Positions 9,360-17,900 of a stretch of 64,000 nt of DNA are shown here, in pieces. The position numbers were made by a program, and so were the translations under genes. The notes below the pieces were generated by a model. It worked only from the letters and a program-made list of their open reading frames with translations. It was not told where the DNA came from and did not search any database. Source of the DNA: Cryobacterium suzukii (GTDB lineage: Bacteria; Actinomycetota; Actinomycetes; Actinomycetales; Microbacteriaceae); NCBI RefSeq assembly GCF_004403185.1, contig NZ_SOHJ01000001.1:94836-158835 (forward strand), written 5' to 3'. How positions within the stretch are numbered: the stretch's first letter is position 1; every line of letters starts with the position of its first letter.

Positions 9360-9845
9360 CTAGTCTTCTCCTCGAATAACGAAAGCTTCGGTGGGCGGTG
9401 CCGGGTCGAACCCCGGGCTGCCGGTGTGCAGGGTGGCGATGATGGAGATAGCGCTCGCATCGGCATCCGTCAGAAAAGCCGTGAGGCGGGAAACCTCGTC
9501 GGTCTCGCCGATCTCTTCGGCGCCCCGGCGCAGAGCGAACAGGGCGCGCAGCACTCCTCGGTTGGGCTCATGGCGCCACGGAATGGGGCCATGGCCGCGC
9601 CAGCCAGCCTTGCGGAGGGCGTCGAGTCCGCGGTGGTAGCCGACCCGGGCGTAGGCGTACGACTCTAAGAGTCGACCCTCGGAGTGGGTGGCGTCGGCCA
9701 GTTCAGCCCAGGCCAGCGGAGACGTCGGGTGCACCTGCACCACGGCGGCGATCTCGCTCCTCGCGGTTCGGCGCAGGGCCTCGAGCACCTCCGGTTCTGC
9801 GGGAAGAAGGGTCTCGGGCTCTGAAATCAAATTGTCGCCGGTCAC
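9360..9845 (-). CDS. DUF3151 domain-containing protein
   Basis: The 161-residue protein is an actinobacterial family of unknown function. Conserved segments are 'HPTSPLAWAELADATHSEGR', 'YAYARVGYHRGLDALRKAGW' and 'HEPNRGVLRALFALRRGAEE', which give a helical, TPR-like profile. GTG 9845 is preferred over the ATG five codons upstream because TAGGAT ends five bases before it. It is the first gene of a two-gene unit with purA; genetic linkage to purA suggests co-expression but gives no function. Confidence 0.8.
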   Translation of the reverse strand: MTGDNLISEPETLLPAEPEVLEALRRTARSEIAAVVQVHPTSPLAWAELADATHSEGRLLESYAYARVGYHRGLDALRKAGWRGHGPIPWRHEPNRGVLRALFALRRGAEEIGETDEVSRLTAFLTDADASAISIIATLHTGSPGFDPAPPTEAFVIRGED

Positions 9846-9850
9846 ACTGA

Positions 9851-9856
9851 ATCCTA
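9851..9856 (-). promoter_or_regulatory. -10 element TAGGAT of the DUF3151-purA unit
   Basis: TAGGAT on the minus strand is five bases from the proposed GTG start, consistent with a leaderless transcript that also carries purA. Confidence 0.45.
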
Positions 9857-9906
9857 CCAAGGCAGCGGCGCCCCACCCCGGCGACGGGCCCGGTCGGCCG
9901 AAAAGG

Positions 9907-10275
9907 CTAGGCCGGGCTTTGCTGCCGGGCTGCGACGCGCCAGCCGCCGTTCACGAACAGGTAGGTCGTCGACATGTTCAACTCGGCGACCACCTCACCC
10001 CGGCGGGCGATCGCCTTGTACACGACGACACCGGCATGCTCACCGAGGCGGATGATGGCGGGTTCGTGAATACCGTAGCTCTCCCACGGAGCCGCCTGAT
10101 CGAAGTATGCGGTGACCTGGTCGCGAGTGATGACGGCGCCGGGCACGATCATCAGTGCGTCGTCGGTCATTTCGCGCTGATAGTACGCGCCGCCCCGCCC
10201 GCCCAAGATGGCCTGCCATCCGGCGTTTTCTTCGTGGAGGAGCCGGGCGGGAAGATCGTCAGTGATCGCAGTCAT
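9907..10275 (-). CDS. NTF2/SnoaL-like protein (DUF4440 type)
   Basis: The 122-residue protein has the cone-shaped NTF2-like fold: an N-terminal helix with 'LLHEENAGWQAILGG', a middle helix 'TRDQVTAYFDQAAPWESYGI', and strands ending 'TTYLFVNGGWRVAARQQSP'. Relatives range from small-molecule isomerases and hydrolases to non-catalytic binding proteins, so no substrate is assigned. A TAGCGT hexamer lies six bases before the ATG. It is flanked by the RNA methylase gene upstream and the DUF3151 gene downstream on the same strand. Confidence 0.7.
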   Translation of the reverse strand: MTAITDDLPARLLHEENAGWQAILGGRGGAYYQREMTDDALMIVPGAVITRDQVTAYFDQAAPWESYGIHEPAIIRLGEHAGVVVYKAIARRGEVVAELNMSTTYLFVNGGWRVAARQQSPA

Positions 10276-10281
10276 ACCGTC

Positions 10282-10287
10282 ACGCTA
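10282..10287 (-). promoter_or_regulatory. -10 element TAGCGT of leaderless NTF2-like gene
   Basis: The minus-strand TAGCGT is six bases from the ATG at 10275, with no ribosome-binding site between them. Confidence 0.5.
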
Positions 10288-10317
10288 GCCCCAAACCGTC
10301 GCCGAATGCAGAAAACG

Positions 10318-10980
10318 TCAGAACCGGTGCTGAACCACCCAGGAGTGCATGGTGACGGCCGCGGCGGCCGAAGCGTTGATCGACCGGGTCGACCCGAACT
10401 GGCTGATTTCGACGATGGAATCGGCGGCAGCGATAGCCTCCTCTGACAGACCGGGGCCTTCCTGGCCGAACAGGAGTACGCAGCGTTCGGGAAAGGTGAA
10501 GGTCTCGATAATGGCGCTGCCTGGCACGTTATCGATGGCGATGATCGGCAGCGCGCCGCTCTCGCACCAGTCCACAAAGGCGGCGACGTCGGTGTGGTGC
10601 AGAACATGCTGGTAACGGTCGGTGACCATGGCGCCGCGCTTGTTCCAGCGCTTTCGACCGATGATGTGCACGGTGTCGGCGCCGAACGCGTTGGCGCTGC
10701 GCACGATGGAGCCGATGTTCATGTCGTGCTGCCAGTTCTCAATGGCCACGTGAAACGGATGCCGGTGCTCGTCAAGATCGGCCACGATGGCCGCCATGTT
10801 CCAGTAGCGGTAGCGGTCGATCACGTTGCGGGTATCGCCGTGCTCGAGCAGGTCGGCGTCGTAGCGCTCCTCGCTCGGCCACTCCCCCGGCCACGGGCCG
10901 ACGCCGTAGGTCGAGCGCTCAGGGGTGGGGTTGGCGGGCGTTGTCGCAAGACCCGGCCGGTTGCTTACTGGTTCATTCAC
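10318..10980 (-). CDS. SpoU/TrmH-family RNA 2'-O-methyltransferase
   Basis: The 220-residue SPOUT-fold enzyme would methylate ribose 2'-OH groups in tRNA or rRNA using S-adenosylmethionine. The three SpoU motifs are clear: 'NIGSIVRSANAFGADTVHII' (motif 1), 'CVLLFGQEGPGLSEE' (motif 2) and 'STRSINASAAAAVTMHSW' (motif 3), which form the knotted cofactor site. The 70-residue N-terminal part lacks a recognisable L30e-like domain, so the exact RNA target is open. The GTG start follows a TACGGT hexamer by six bases. Confidence 0.88.
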   Translation of the reverse strand: MNEPVSNRPGLATTPANPTPERSTYGVGPWPGEWPSEERYDADLLEHGDTRNVIDRYRYWNMAAIVADLDEHRHPFHVAIENWQHDMNIGSIVRSANAFGADTVHIIGRKRWNKRGAMVTDRYQHVLHHTDVAAFVDWCESGALPIIAIDNVPGSAIIETFTFPERCVLLFGQEGPGLSEEAIAAADSIVEISQFGSTRSINASAAAAVTMHSWVVQHRF

Positions 10981-10986
10981 TGCTTA

Positions 10987-10992
10987 ACCGTA
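10987..10992 (-). promoter_or_regulatory. -10 element TACGGT of leaderless RNA methylase gene
   Basis: The minus-strand TACGGT is separated by six bases from the GTG at 10980. Confidence 0.45.
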
Positions 10993-11080
10993 TCCCCCAG
11001 ATCAGAGAGCAGCATGACCATGGTCTGAAACTGGCGATGTTCCGGATTGTTCTTGACGCCGCCGCATAGGAGGAGTCGTA

Positions 11081-11152
11081 TGGAGGTACTGGTTGAGGAA
11101 CAACGTTCAAATGGGATCGCTGCTGTCACCATCTCGGCCGGAAGCTAGCTGA
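11081..11152 (+). CDS. Possible 23-residue leader peptide upstream of catalase
   Basis: A very strong Shine-Dalgarno sequence (AGGAGGAG) lies five bases before an ATG that opens a 23-codon frame reading 'MEVLVEDNVQMGSLLSPS' and ending 48 bases before the catalase start. Catalase itself has a weak ribosome-binding site. The peptide could be a translated leader that couples to catalase expression, or the end of a lost gene. It resembles no family I know. Confidence 0.3.
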   Translation, partial: WRYWLRNNVQMGSLLSPSRPEAS

Positions 11153-11200
11153 CCATTTTCGGAGCTTTCGAAAGCGGATCGGTCGACAGATTGGACAATC

Positions 11201-12652
11201 ATGTCAGAGCAGAATTTCACTACGAACAGCGCCGGCATTCCGGTAGCCAGCGACGAGCACTCGTTGACAGTCGGCCCGGACGGGCCGATCCTCCTGCAGG
11301 ACCACTACCTCATCGAAAAGATGGCCCAGTTCAATCGTGAACGCGTACCGGAACGACAGCCGCACGCCAAGGGTGGTGGCGCGTTCGGTCGGTTGGAGGT
11401 GACCCACGACGTGAGTGCATACACCACGGCCGATCTGTTTCAACCCGGACGCAAAACTGACCTCCTGATCAGGTTTTCCACCGTAGCCGGAGAACGGGGC
11501 AGCCCCGACACGTGGCGTGATCCGCGCGGCTTTGCCATTAAGTTCTACACGGAGCAGGGCAACTACGACATGGTCGGCAATAACACCCCGGTCTTTTTCA
11601 TGCGGGATCCGATGAAATTCATGGACTTCATCCGGTCGCAAAAACGTCGCGCCGATACCAATCTTCGTGACAATGACATGCAGTGGGATTACTGGACGCT
11701 TTCCCCGGAGTCGGCGCATCAGGTGACGTGGCTGATGGGTGATCGCGGGATTCCGCGCACCTGGCGAAACATGGATGGTTTCTCCAGCCACACCTACTTG
11801 TGGGTGAATGCGTCGGGTGAGCGGTTCTGGGTTCGCTATCACTTCAAGACCGATCAGGGTATCGAGTTCTTTACGCAGGCCGAAGCCGACGACATGGCTG
11901 GCACAGACGGCGATTATCACACCCGCGATCTGCACGCGGCGATCGAGCGCGGTGAGTACCCGAGCTGGAGTCTGAAAGTGCAGATCATGCCCTTCGATGA
12001 AGCGAAGAATTATCGATTCAATCCCTTCGATTTGACCAAGGTAATTTCCCAGAAGGATTACCCACTCATCGACGTTGGCCGCATGACGCTCGACCGAAAC
12101 CCGTCTGACTATCACACAGAAATCGAGCAGGCAGCGTTCGAGGTGAGCAACATGGTGCCCGGGATTGGGGCGAGTCCAGACCGCATGTTGCAGGGCCGGA
12201 TGTTTTCCTATCCCGATGCGCACCGGGCACGGATCGGTACCAACTACAACGAACTACCCGTCAACAGGCCGCGGGGCGCTGAAGTTCGGTCCTATGCCAA
12301 AGATGGGAGCATGCGTCAGCACAACCCGGGGGATCCGGTCTACGTACCCAACTCCAAGGGCGGGCCGACCGCGGACACGGCACGCTTTGGCGAATCGGCC
12401 GTGTGGTTCGCCGACGGCGATCTGGTGCGTTCAGCCGCTTCCCTTCACCCGGAGGATGACGATTGGGGACAAGCGGGAACGCTAGTGCGGGAGGTGTTGG
12501 ACGATTCTGCCCGAGCGCGCTTGGTGAGCAACATCGTGGGGCATCTGCTCAAGGGCGTGAGCGAGCCAGTGCTTCTGCGTGCTTTTGCCTATTGGCACAA
12601 TGTTGACAACGATCTCGGCGACCGGGTTGAGAGCGGTGTGCGCGCGGGATAG
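11201..12652 (+). CDS. katA: Monofunctional haem catalase
   Basis: The enzyme dismutates hydrogen peroxide in the cytosol. The 483-residue length fits the small-subunit (clade 3) catalases. The distal haem His is in '[12 protein letters not shown]' at about residue 55, the distal Asn in '[14 protein letters not shown]', and the proximal Tyr in '[14 protein letters not shown]' near residue 335. The NADPH-binding region appears intact. There is no adjacent oxyR or furA; the next gene is the manganese transporter mntH, which makes the neighbourhood look like an oxidative-stress and metal module. Confidence 0.95.
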   Translation: MSEQNFTTNSAGIPVASDEHSLTVGPDGPILLQDHYLIEKMAQFNRERVPERQPHAKGGGAFGRLEVTHDVSAYTTADLFQPGRKTDLLIRFSTVAGERGSPDTWRDPRGFAIKFYTEQGNYDMVGNNTPVFFMRDPMKFMDFIRSQKRRADTNLRDNDMQWDYWTLSPESAHQVTWLMGDRGIPRTWRNMDGFSSHTYLWVNASGERFWVRYHFKTDQGIEFFTQAEADDMAGTDGDYHTRDLHAAIERGEYPSWSLKVQIMPFDEAKNYRFNPFDLTKVISQKDYPLIDVGRMTLDRNPSDYHTEIEQAAFEVSNMVPGIGASPDRMLQGRMFSYPDAHRARIGTNYNELPVNRPRGAEVRSYAKDGSMRQHNPGDPVYVPNSKGGPTADTARFGESAVWFADGDLVRSAASLHPEDDDWGQAGTLVREVLDDSARARLVSNIVGHLLKGVSEPVLLRAFAYWHNVDNDLGDRVESGVRAG

Positions 12653-12692
12653 CGCGGAGGAATATTGACTCGATGAATTTTCAGTTTCGGGG

Positions 12693-12721
12693 TTTCGGCT
12701 TGCCTAAATGATGAGTATGGT
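12693..12721 (+). promoter_or_regulatory. MntR/DtxR-type operator and -10 of mntH
   Basis: The 16-mer TTTCGGCTTGCCTAAA at 12693-12708 is an almost perfect inverted repeat (arms TTTCGGC and GCCTAAA, six of seven pairs). It resembles boxes bound by the DtxR/MntR family. TATGGT at 12716-12721 is a -10 element that ends six bases before the mntH ATG, so the box covers the -35/spacer region. This fits repression by metal-loaded MntR, whose gene is next to mntH. Confidence 0.6.
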
Positions 12722-12727
12722 CTCGGT

Positions 12728-13999
12728 ATGACCAAAACGGATGCACCAGCGCCCGAGAGAAATCTGGCGCACGCCCCGACGACCGTCGCGTCGTCTCGAC
12801 TGCTGTGGTTGCTCGGACCGGCTCTCGTCGCCGGAGTTGCCTACCTCGACCCGGGAAACGTCGCGAGCAATATGACCGCCGGCGCACGCTACGGCTACCT
12901 ACTCGTGTGGGTGGTCGTAGCGGGCAACGTCATGGCCTGGCTCATCCAATATCTTTCTGCCAAGCTCGGCATCGTCACCGGGGCGAGCCTGCCCGAGATT
13001 CTCGGGGTGCGCATGAAACGGCCGACGGCCCGTCGGCTGTACTGGGTGCAGGCCGAACTCGTCGCCATGGCCACCGACCTCGCCGAGATCATCGGTGGCG
13101 CGGTCGCCCTCAACCTCCTATTCAACCTGCCGCTGATCTGGGGCGGCGTGATCACGGGCACCATTTCAATGATCGTGCTCATGGTGCACACGCGCCGCGG
13201 ACCGCGCGTCTTCGAACGCGTCGTCATCACGCTCATGCTCATCATCACCGTGGGCTTCACCGCTGGCGTGTTCTTCTCGCCGCCCGAAGCCGGAGGGGTG
13301 CTCTCCGGACTGGTACCGCGGTTCGAGGGCTCCAACTCGGTACTGCTCGCCGCATCGATCCTGGGCGCCACGATCATGCCGCACGCCATCTACGCACATT
13401 CTTCTCTGGCCAGGGACAGATTTCCCGAATGGCAGGGAATCGTCGCCACCCGGCGGTTGATCTGGGCAACCAAATGGGACGTGACGATTGCAATGGCGAT
13501 CGCCGGAACGGTGAACCTGGCCATACTGCTGCTCGCGGCATCCGCTTTGCAGGGTGTGGACGGAACCGACACCCTACAGGGGGCGTACGCGGCGCTCAAA
13601 GACACGCTCGGGCCGGCAATTGCGACAACGTTCGCGATTGGACTGCTCGCCTCGGGTCTGGCCTCTACCTCGGTCGGCGCCTATGCCGGGGCCGAGATCA
13701 TGCACGGCCTGCTGCACGTGCGCATTCCTCTAATATTGCGCCGATTGGTCACGCTAATTCCGGCGCTGTTCATTCTCGGTGTGGGGTTCGACCCGACCCA
13801 GGCGCTCGTGCTCAGCCAGGTGGTGTTGTCCTTCGGCATTCCGTTCGCCCTGATTCCGCTGGTCTGGCTCACCGCGCAGCGCGGCCTCCTCGGCAGCTTC
13901 ACCAACCGCTGGTTCACGACCGCCGCCGGGGTCGTCTGCGCCCTCGCGCTGGTCACTCTGAACGTCGTGCTGCTGGTGCTCGTTTTCACCGGAGCCTGA
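12728..13999 (+). CDS. mntH: NRAMP divalent metal transporter MntH
   Basis: MntH imports Mn2+ (and Fe2+) with protons across the cytoplasmic membrane. The 423-residue protein has about eleven hydrophobic helices. The TM1 metal-site motif is DPGN at about residues 39-42, and the TM6 motif reads 'ATIMPHAIYAHS', where many homologues have MPHN; the Met and His are kept. The ATG is six bases after a TATGGT -10 element and has no Shine-Dalgarno sequence. It forms an operon with mntR, 13 bp downstream. Confidence 0.93.
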   Translation: MTKTDAPAPERNLAHAPTTVASSRLLWLLGPALVAGVAYLDPGNVASNMTAGARYGYLLVWVVVAGNVMAWLIQYLSAKLGIVTGASLPEILGVRMKRPTARRLYWVQAELVAMATDLAEIIGGAVALNLLFNLPLIWGGVITGTISMIVLMVHTRRGPRVFERVVITLMLIITVGFTAGVFFSPPEAGGVLSGLVPRFEGSNSVLLAASILGATIMPHAIYAHSSLARDRFPEWQGIVATRRLIWATKWDVTIAMAIAGTVNLAILLLAASALQGVDGTDTLQGAYAALKDTLGPAIATTFAIGLLASGLASTSVGAYAGAEIMHGLLHVRIPLILRRLVTLIPALFILGVGFDPTQALVLSQVVLSFGIPFALIPLVWLTAQRGLLGSFTNRWFTTAAGVVCALALVTLNVVLLVLVFTGA

Positions 14000-14012
14000 A
14001 CGGTAACCTGAA

Positions 14013-14663
14013 ATGGACATGACGCACACGACCGGCGCGGCCGAGGACTACCTCAAGACCATCTATGCCCACACCGAGTGGCAGTCCGACCTGATCACTC
14101 CCTCGGCGCTCGCCGTGCGCCTGGGGGTGGCACCGTCATCCGTTACGGAAATGGTCAAGAAGCTCGCCGCAAGCGGCCTCATCACGCACGTTCCCTATGG
14201 TCCGCTGACGCTGACGGATGCCGGCCGGCTGCGCGCGACCGCCGTCGTGCGGCGGCATCGCCTGATCGAGACCTGGTTGGTCGGCGAGATGGGCTACGAC
14301 TGGGACCAAGTGCACGACGAGGCCGAGATTCTCGAGCACTCCATCTCGGACCGGTTGCTCGCGGCGATCAATGCGCGGCTCGGGTTTCCGGCGCACGATC
14401 CGCACGGCGACCCGATTCCGTCCGCCGACGGAACCGTGTTGCGGCAGCAATCGGTGCTGCTGGCCGACGCCCCGGTCGGGCATGTGGGAACCGTGCTACG
14501 CATCAGCGACCGCGACCCGATCGTGCTCCGGGAGCTCGCGGCCGACCTGATCGGCCCCGGCACCGAGTTCACCCTGGCGGCGCCGCTGACCATCGTATTA
14601 GCGGATGGCCAGAGCCGGCTGGTCACGCCGGCGGCGGCCGCGTCGATCTGGGTGACGGCCTGA
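14013..14663 (+). CDS. mntR: DtxR/MntR-family metal-dependent regulator
   Basis: The 216-residue DNA-binding repressor has an N-terminal winged helix ('EDYLKTIYAHTEWQSDLITP' then 'LGVAPSSVTEMVKKLAASGL'), a dimerisation/metal domain with 'RRHRLIETWLVGEMGYDWDQ' and 'HDEAEILEHSISDRL' that hold the metal ligands, and a C-terminal FeoA/SH3-like domain. Linkage to mntH and a matching inverted repeat at the mntH promoter make a manganese sensor (MntR) more likely than an iron sensor. Fragments of a second copy lie downstream at 14892 and 18619. Confidence 0.85.
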   Translation: MDMTHTTGAAEDYLKTIYAHTEWQSDLITPSALAVRLGVAPSSVTEMVKKLAASGLITHVPYGPLTLTDAGRLRATAVVRRHRLIETWLVGEMGYDWDQVHDEAEILEHSISDRLLAAINARLGFPAHDPHGDPIPSADGTVLRQQSVLLADAPVGHVGTVLRISDRDPIVLRELAADLIGPGTEFTLAAPLTIVLADGQSRLVTPAAAASIWVTA

Positions 14664-14814
14664 CGCCTGGCGGCTCCATGACACATTTCACGCTGTCGAA
14701 CGGCTGACAGCGGCAGGTTAAATGGGGCTTTCATGCAAATAGTTGCTCGTTTCTGCCCCATTATTTGCAGCGAGAGTGAGAAAACTGAAGACCTCACGCA
14801 AATTACTCTGGGAT

Positions 14815-14850
14815 GTCGTGCTGCACGTGCTCGTCTTCACCGGCGCCTGA
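14815..14850 (+). pseudogene. Remnant of an mntH 3' end
   Basis: These 36 bases match the last 12 codons of mntH (13964-13999) at 32 of 36 positions and encode VVLHVLVFTGA plus a stop, against VVLLVLVFTGA plus a stop in mntH. No open mntH-like frame exists upstream of it. It is the left member of a set of duplicated fragments around the surface-protein gene. Confidence 0.75.
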
Positions 14851-14865
14851 GCACAGAATCGCCGA

Positions 14866-14886
14866 GCCCGCCCAGAACGAGCGGGC
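14866..14886 (-). terminator. Hairpin downstream of the surface-protein gene
   Basis: GCCCGC at 14866-14871 pairs with GCGGGC at 14881-14886 across a nine-base loop, 12 bases beyond the stop of the 1177-residue gene. No T-tract follows, so an intrinsic terminator is possible but unproven. Confidence 0.3.
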
Positions 14887-14891
14887 CCAGC

Positions 14892-14906
14892 GACTACCTT
14901 AAAACG
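14892..14906 (+). pseudogene. Possible remnant of an mntR 5' end
   Basis: GACTACCTTAAAACG matches mntR 14046-14060 at 12 of 15 positions and encodes the same five residues, DYLKT. It lies 41 bases after the mntH-like stop, against 46 in the intact pair, so order and spacing are conserved. The match is short and overlaps the last codons of the opposing gene. Confidence 0.4.
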
Positions 14907-17900
14907 AGGTCGAGCCGTCGTCGTCGTCACGCTGGCGGCGGCGACGACCGATCAGGAACCACCAGAACGCGAACGCTACGAGAATCAGCAGCAGGCTGCC
15001 GCCGGCGATGGTGCTGGTCTGCGCCCAGTTCGTGAGGCTCATCCAGCCGGTATTGGCCTCGGCGCTCGTGTCGACGTCGTCTGACTCGGCAGTGCCCGAC
15101 GCCGAACCATCGTCCGTGTCCGTGACGCTGGAGCCACCGGTCACCACGAGCTCGCCAGCCTCCGTCGGCTCCACAGTCTCGGTTACGCCGAAGGCGCTGA
15201 GCACCTGATCGCGGCGGGCGGCGGCTACGGAGCCGCTGACCGTCACGGTGTCGGCGGCCATGCCATCGGCACCCGTCTCACCGACAGTCGCAACGGGCAC
15301 CGTGAGCACAACCGTCGCCGACAAAGCGCTGCCTCCGACACCGTTGATGGCGGTCACCCGAAAGTCGTAACTCGCGCCGAGCACGAGGCCCGCAACGACG
15401 CAGCTTCGGGCCGGGGCCGCCACCGTGCAACCGAGGCCGCTGGCGGCATCGAACACCCGGTAGCCGGTGATCGACGTGCCACCGTTCGCCGGCGCGGTCC
15501 ATGAGACGGTCGCCGAGGCACCCTTCGCGACAATGGTGATGTTGTCTGGCACACCCGGCACGGTGGCCGCCACGAAAACGGATGCCGACGGCACGCTGGC
15601 CAGGCTCGCCGCGTAAGCGCTGATCGCAACCACGTCGAACGTGACGTTGGCGGTGAAGGGTGCCCGGTCGGTCAGGCCGGTGATCGTGCAACTCGTCGCC
15701 GGGGCGTCGGCAATGCACGTCTGGGCGCCGGGCGAGGCGGTCACCAGGTACCTCGACGTGCCAGCCAGTTCGGTCGGTGCGGTCCAGCTCACGGTGGCTG
15801 TTCCGGCGCCGGCGACGGCGGTCACCGCGGTGGGCATTGACGGTGCCGCGTGTACGGCGAGACTGAACTCACTCGTGCTCTGAAGCGGGCTGAGGCTTCC
15901 TTTGGTGGCGGTCAGTAGAACGGGATAGTCGCCAGCCAGACCGCCTCCGGTCACCGAGACGGCGCCAGCCAAGGCGGCCTTGATGGCCTCGGAGGGGCCG
16001 GAGAGAGTGAGGTCGGAGGTGCCATTGCCGGTCACCGCCACGGTCGGGTCGTCGTCCCAGTACCCGTCCTCGTCGGCATCGAGAATGGCGAACGTCACGG
16101 CACCACCTGCCTGGTACAGGCGGGCGGTGGCGTAGGACTCCGATTTGAAGGCCGTAGGGTCGACCATGATCGGCAGGCCGCTCGGCCGCCCGATCAGGGC
16201 GCTGGGGGTGGTGTCGCTCGGCCCGGCGAGGCCGGCGAAGGCCATCCCCGCGGGCGAATCGGTGCCTGCGGCGACGGCATTACGTGCCACGACCTGAAAT
16301 CCGTAGAGGGTGCCGGACACGAGGCCCTCAATAACGCAGCTCGTGGCGGGGGCCCATGCCGTACAGCCGAGGCCGCTCCCAGCGTCGAACACCGTGTAGC
16401 CGGTGATCGGCGTTCCGCCGTTTTCTGTAGGCGCAGCCCACGCCACGGTAGCCGAGTCGCCCCGCTGAAGCACGGTCACGTTGCTGGGAATGCCGGGTGC
16501 CGTCTGGGTGATGAAGGTGCCGGTTCCGATGGCAGATTTGGCGGTGCTGACCTCGTTGGGCATACCGCCGAACTCGATCAGGGCCGTCTGGACCGCGCTG
16601 TTTCCGCCGTGGAAGTCGTTCCACAGGCCGAGAGCGGTGTTGTAGTTGGTGGCAGCGTAGTGCTCGCTTGGGTTGTTATTCGGTTCGCCGGTTTGCCAAC
16701 TGGAGAAACTCCCATCCACCGCGGATCCGTTAAAGACACCTTCCCAGAACTGGGTGCCCGCCTCTGGTCCGCGCACCCAGTACCAGTTGCCCTCGGCGGC
16801 TTGGCCGCTGGTCTGGCTGGTGTACTGAACGTCAGAATTCTGGTTGATGTACGTGTCCTGGTCTGAAGCGCCGAGCCAGGCGTTCGCGGCATTGGTGTAG
16901 GTGGCCGTGAAGGCGTTCTCGGCCGCACTCGTGATGGTGGCGAGGTAGCCTTTCATGCCGTAGGACGTCTGGCTGGTGGCGTAGTTATCCGCAGCAGCCC
17001 ACGTGAGGGCGCCACCAAGATTGTAGGCCGCGTAGTAATGCCCGTTGTCGGGGTTATAAAACGCATTCTCGACCTTCTCCGAGACCGAGACGCTCACGTC
17101 GAAGGTCTGGGCCGCGCCCGCCGGAGCATTCCACACCAGGTATTGGTCGAGCACCGCGGTCACCACGCTCTGACTACCCGAGAAACCCAGGGATGGCGTG
17201 TCGGTGAAACTGAGGTAACCGGTTTCCAGGGTCAGACCGGTGGTGTTGGTGACCGAGAGGGTGCCGGCATTTGCTGGGAGAGAAATAGTGGCGACGAGTT
17301 TCGGGCTGGGTACGGTGCCGAAACGCTGCAGCTGCACCGAGAATGGCACGGTGGTCGCCGTTGCCGAGGGCGTCGTGAGGGCGCCCTCCACGAAGGCGCT
17401 ACCCGAGCCGGTGCCGACCGCGAGGGGCATGCTGGCCGTCAGTGTTCCGGTCGCCGAGGCCGACACGGCCGTGCTCTGCTGGTTCGGACCTCCGAATTCG
17501 ACGAGGTATGCCTTGACCTCAGGCCAGTTGATGGGCAAGTCGTTCCAGCGCCCCAAAACGCCGTCGTAGTTGGTGTTGGCATAGTGTTCCCCGCCGTTGG
17601 CGTTATTCGGTTCGCCCAGGCGCCAGCTGGAGAACTGTCCCGCTGCCGGTGAGCCCTCCATACCGCCGTTCCAGAAGCGGGTCCCGGCCTCTGGGCCGGT
17701 CTCCCACTGCCACTGTCCTTCGACCGTGGCATCGGTGGCGCCGATCCAGAGGTTCGCACCGTTAATATTGTTCTTCGAGAACAGGTTCTCTTGCTTGCTG
17801 GTCAGCGTCGCGAGATAGCCGGTGAGGCCAAACTGAGTGGATGCTGCGGCTTTTTCGCTCGCAGCGGTCCAAGAAATCGCGGCCGACTCGGTGACCGCCT

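Noticed and set aside
14734..14769. Inverted repeat TGCAAATA / TATTTGCA left of the mntH remnant, considered as an insertion-element end
   Set aside because: There is no matching copy at the right end near 18.7 kb, no target duplication and no transposase.
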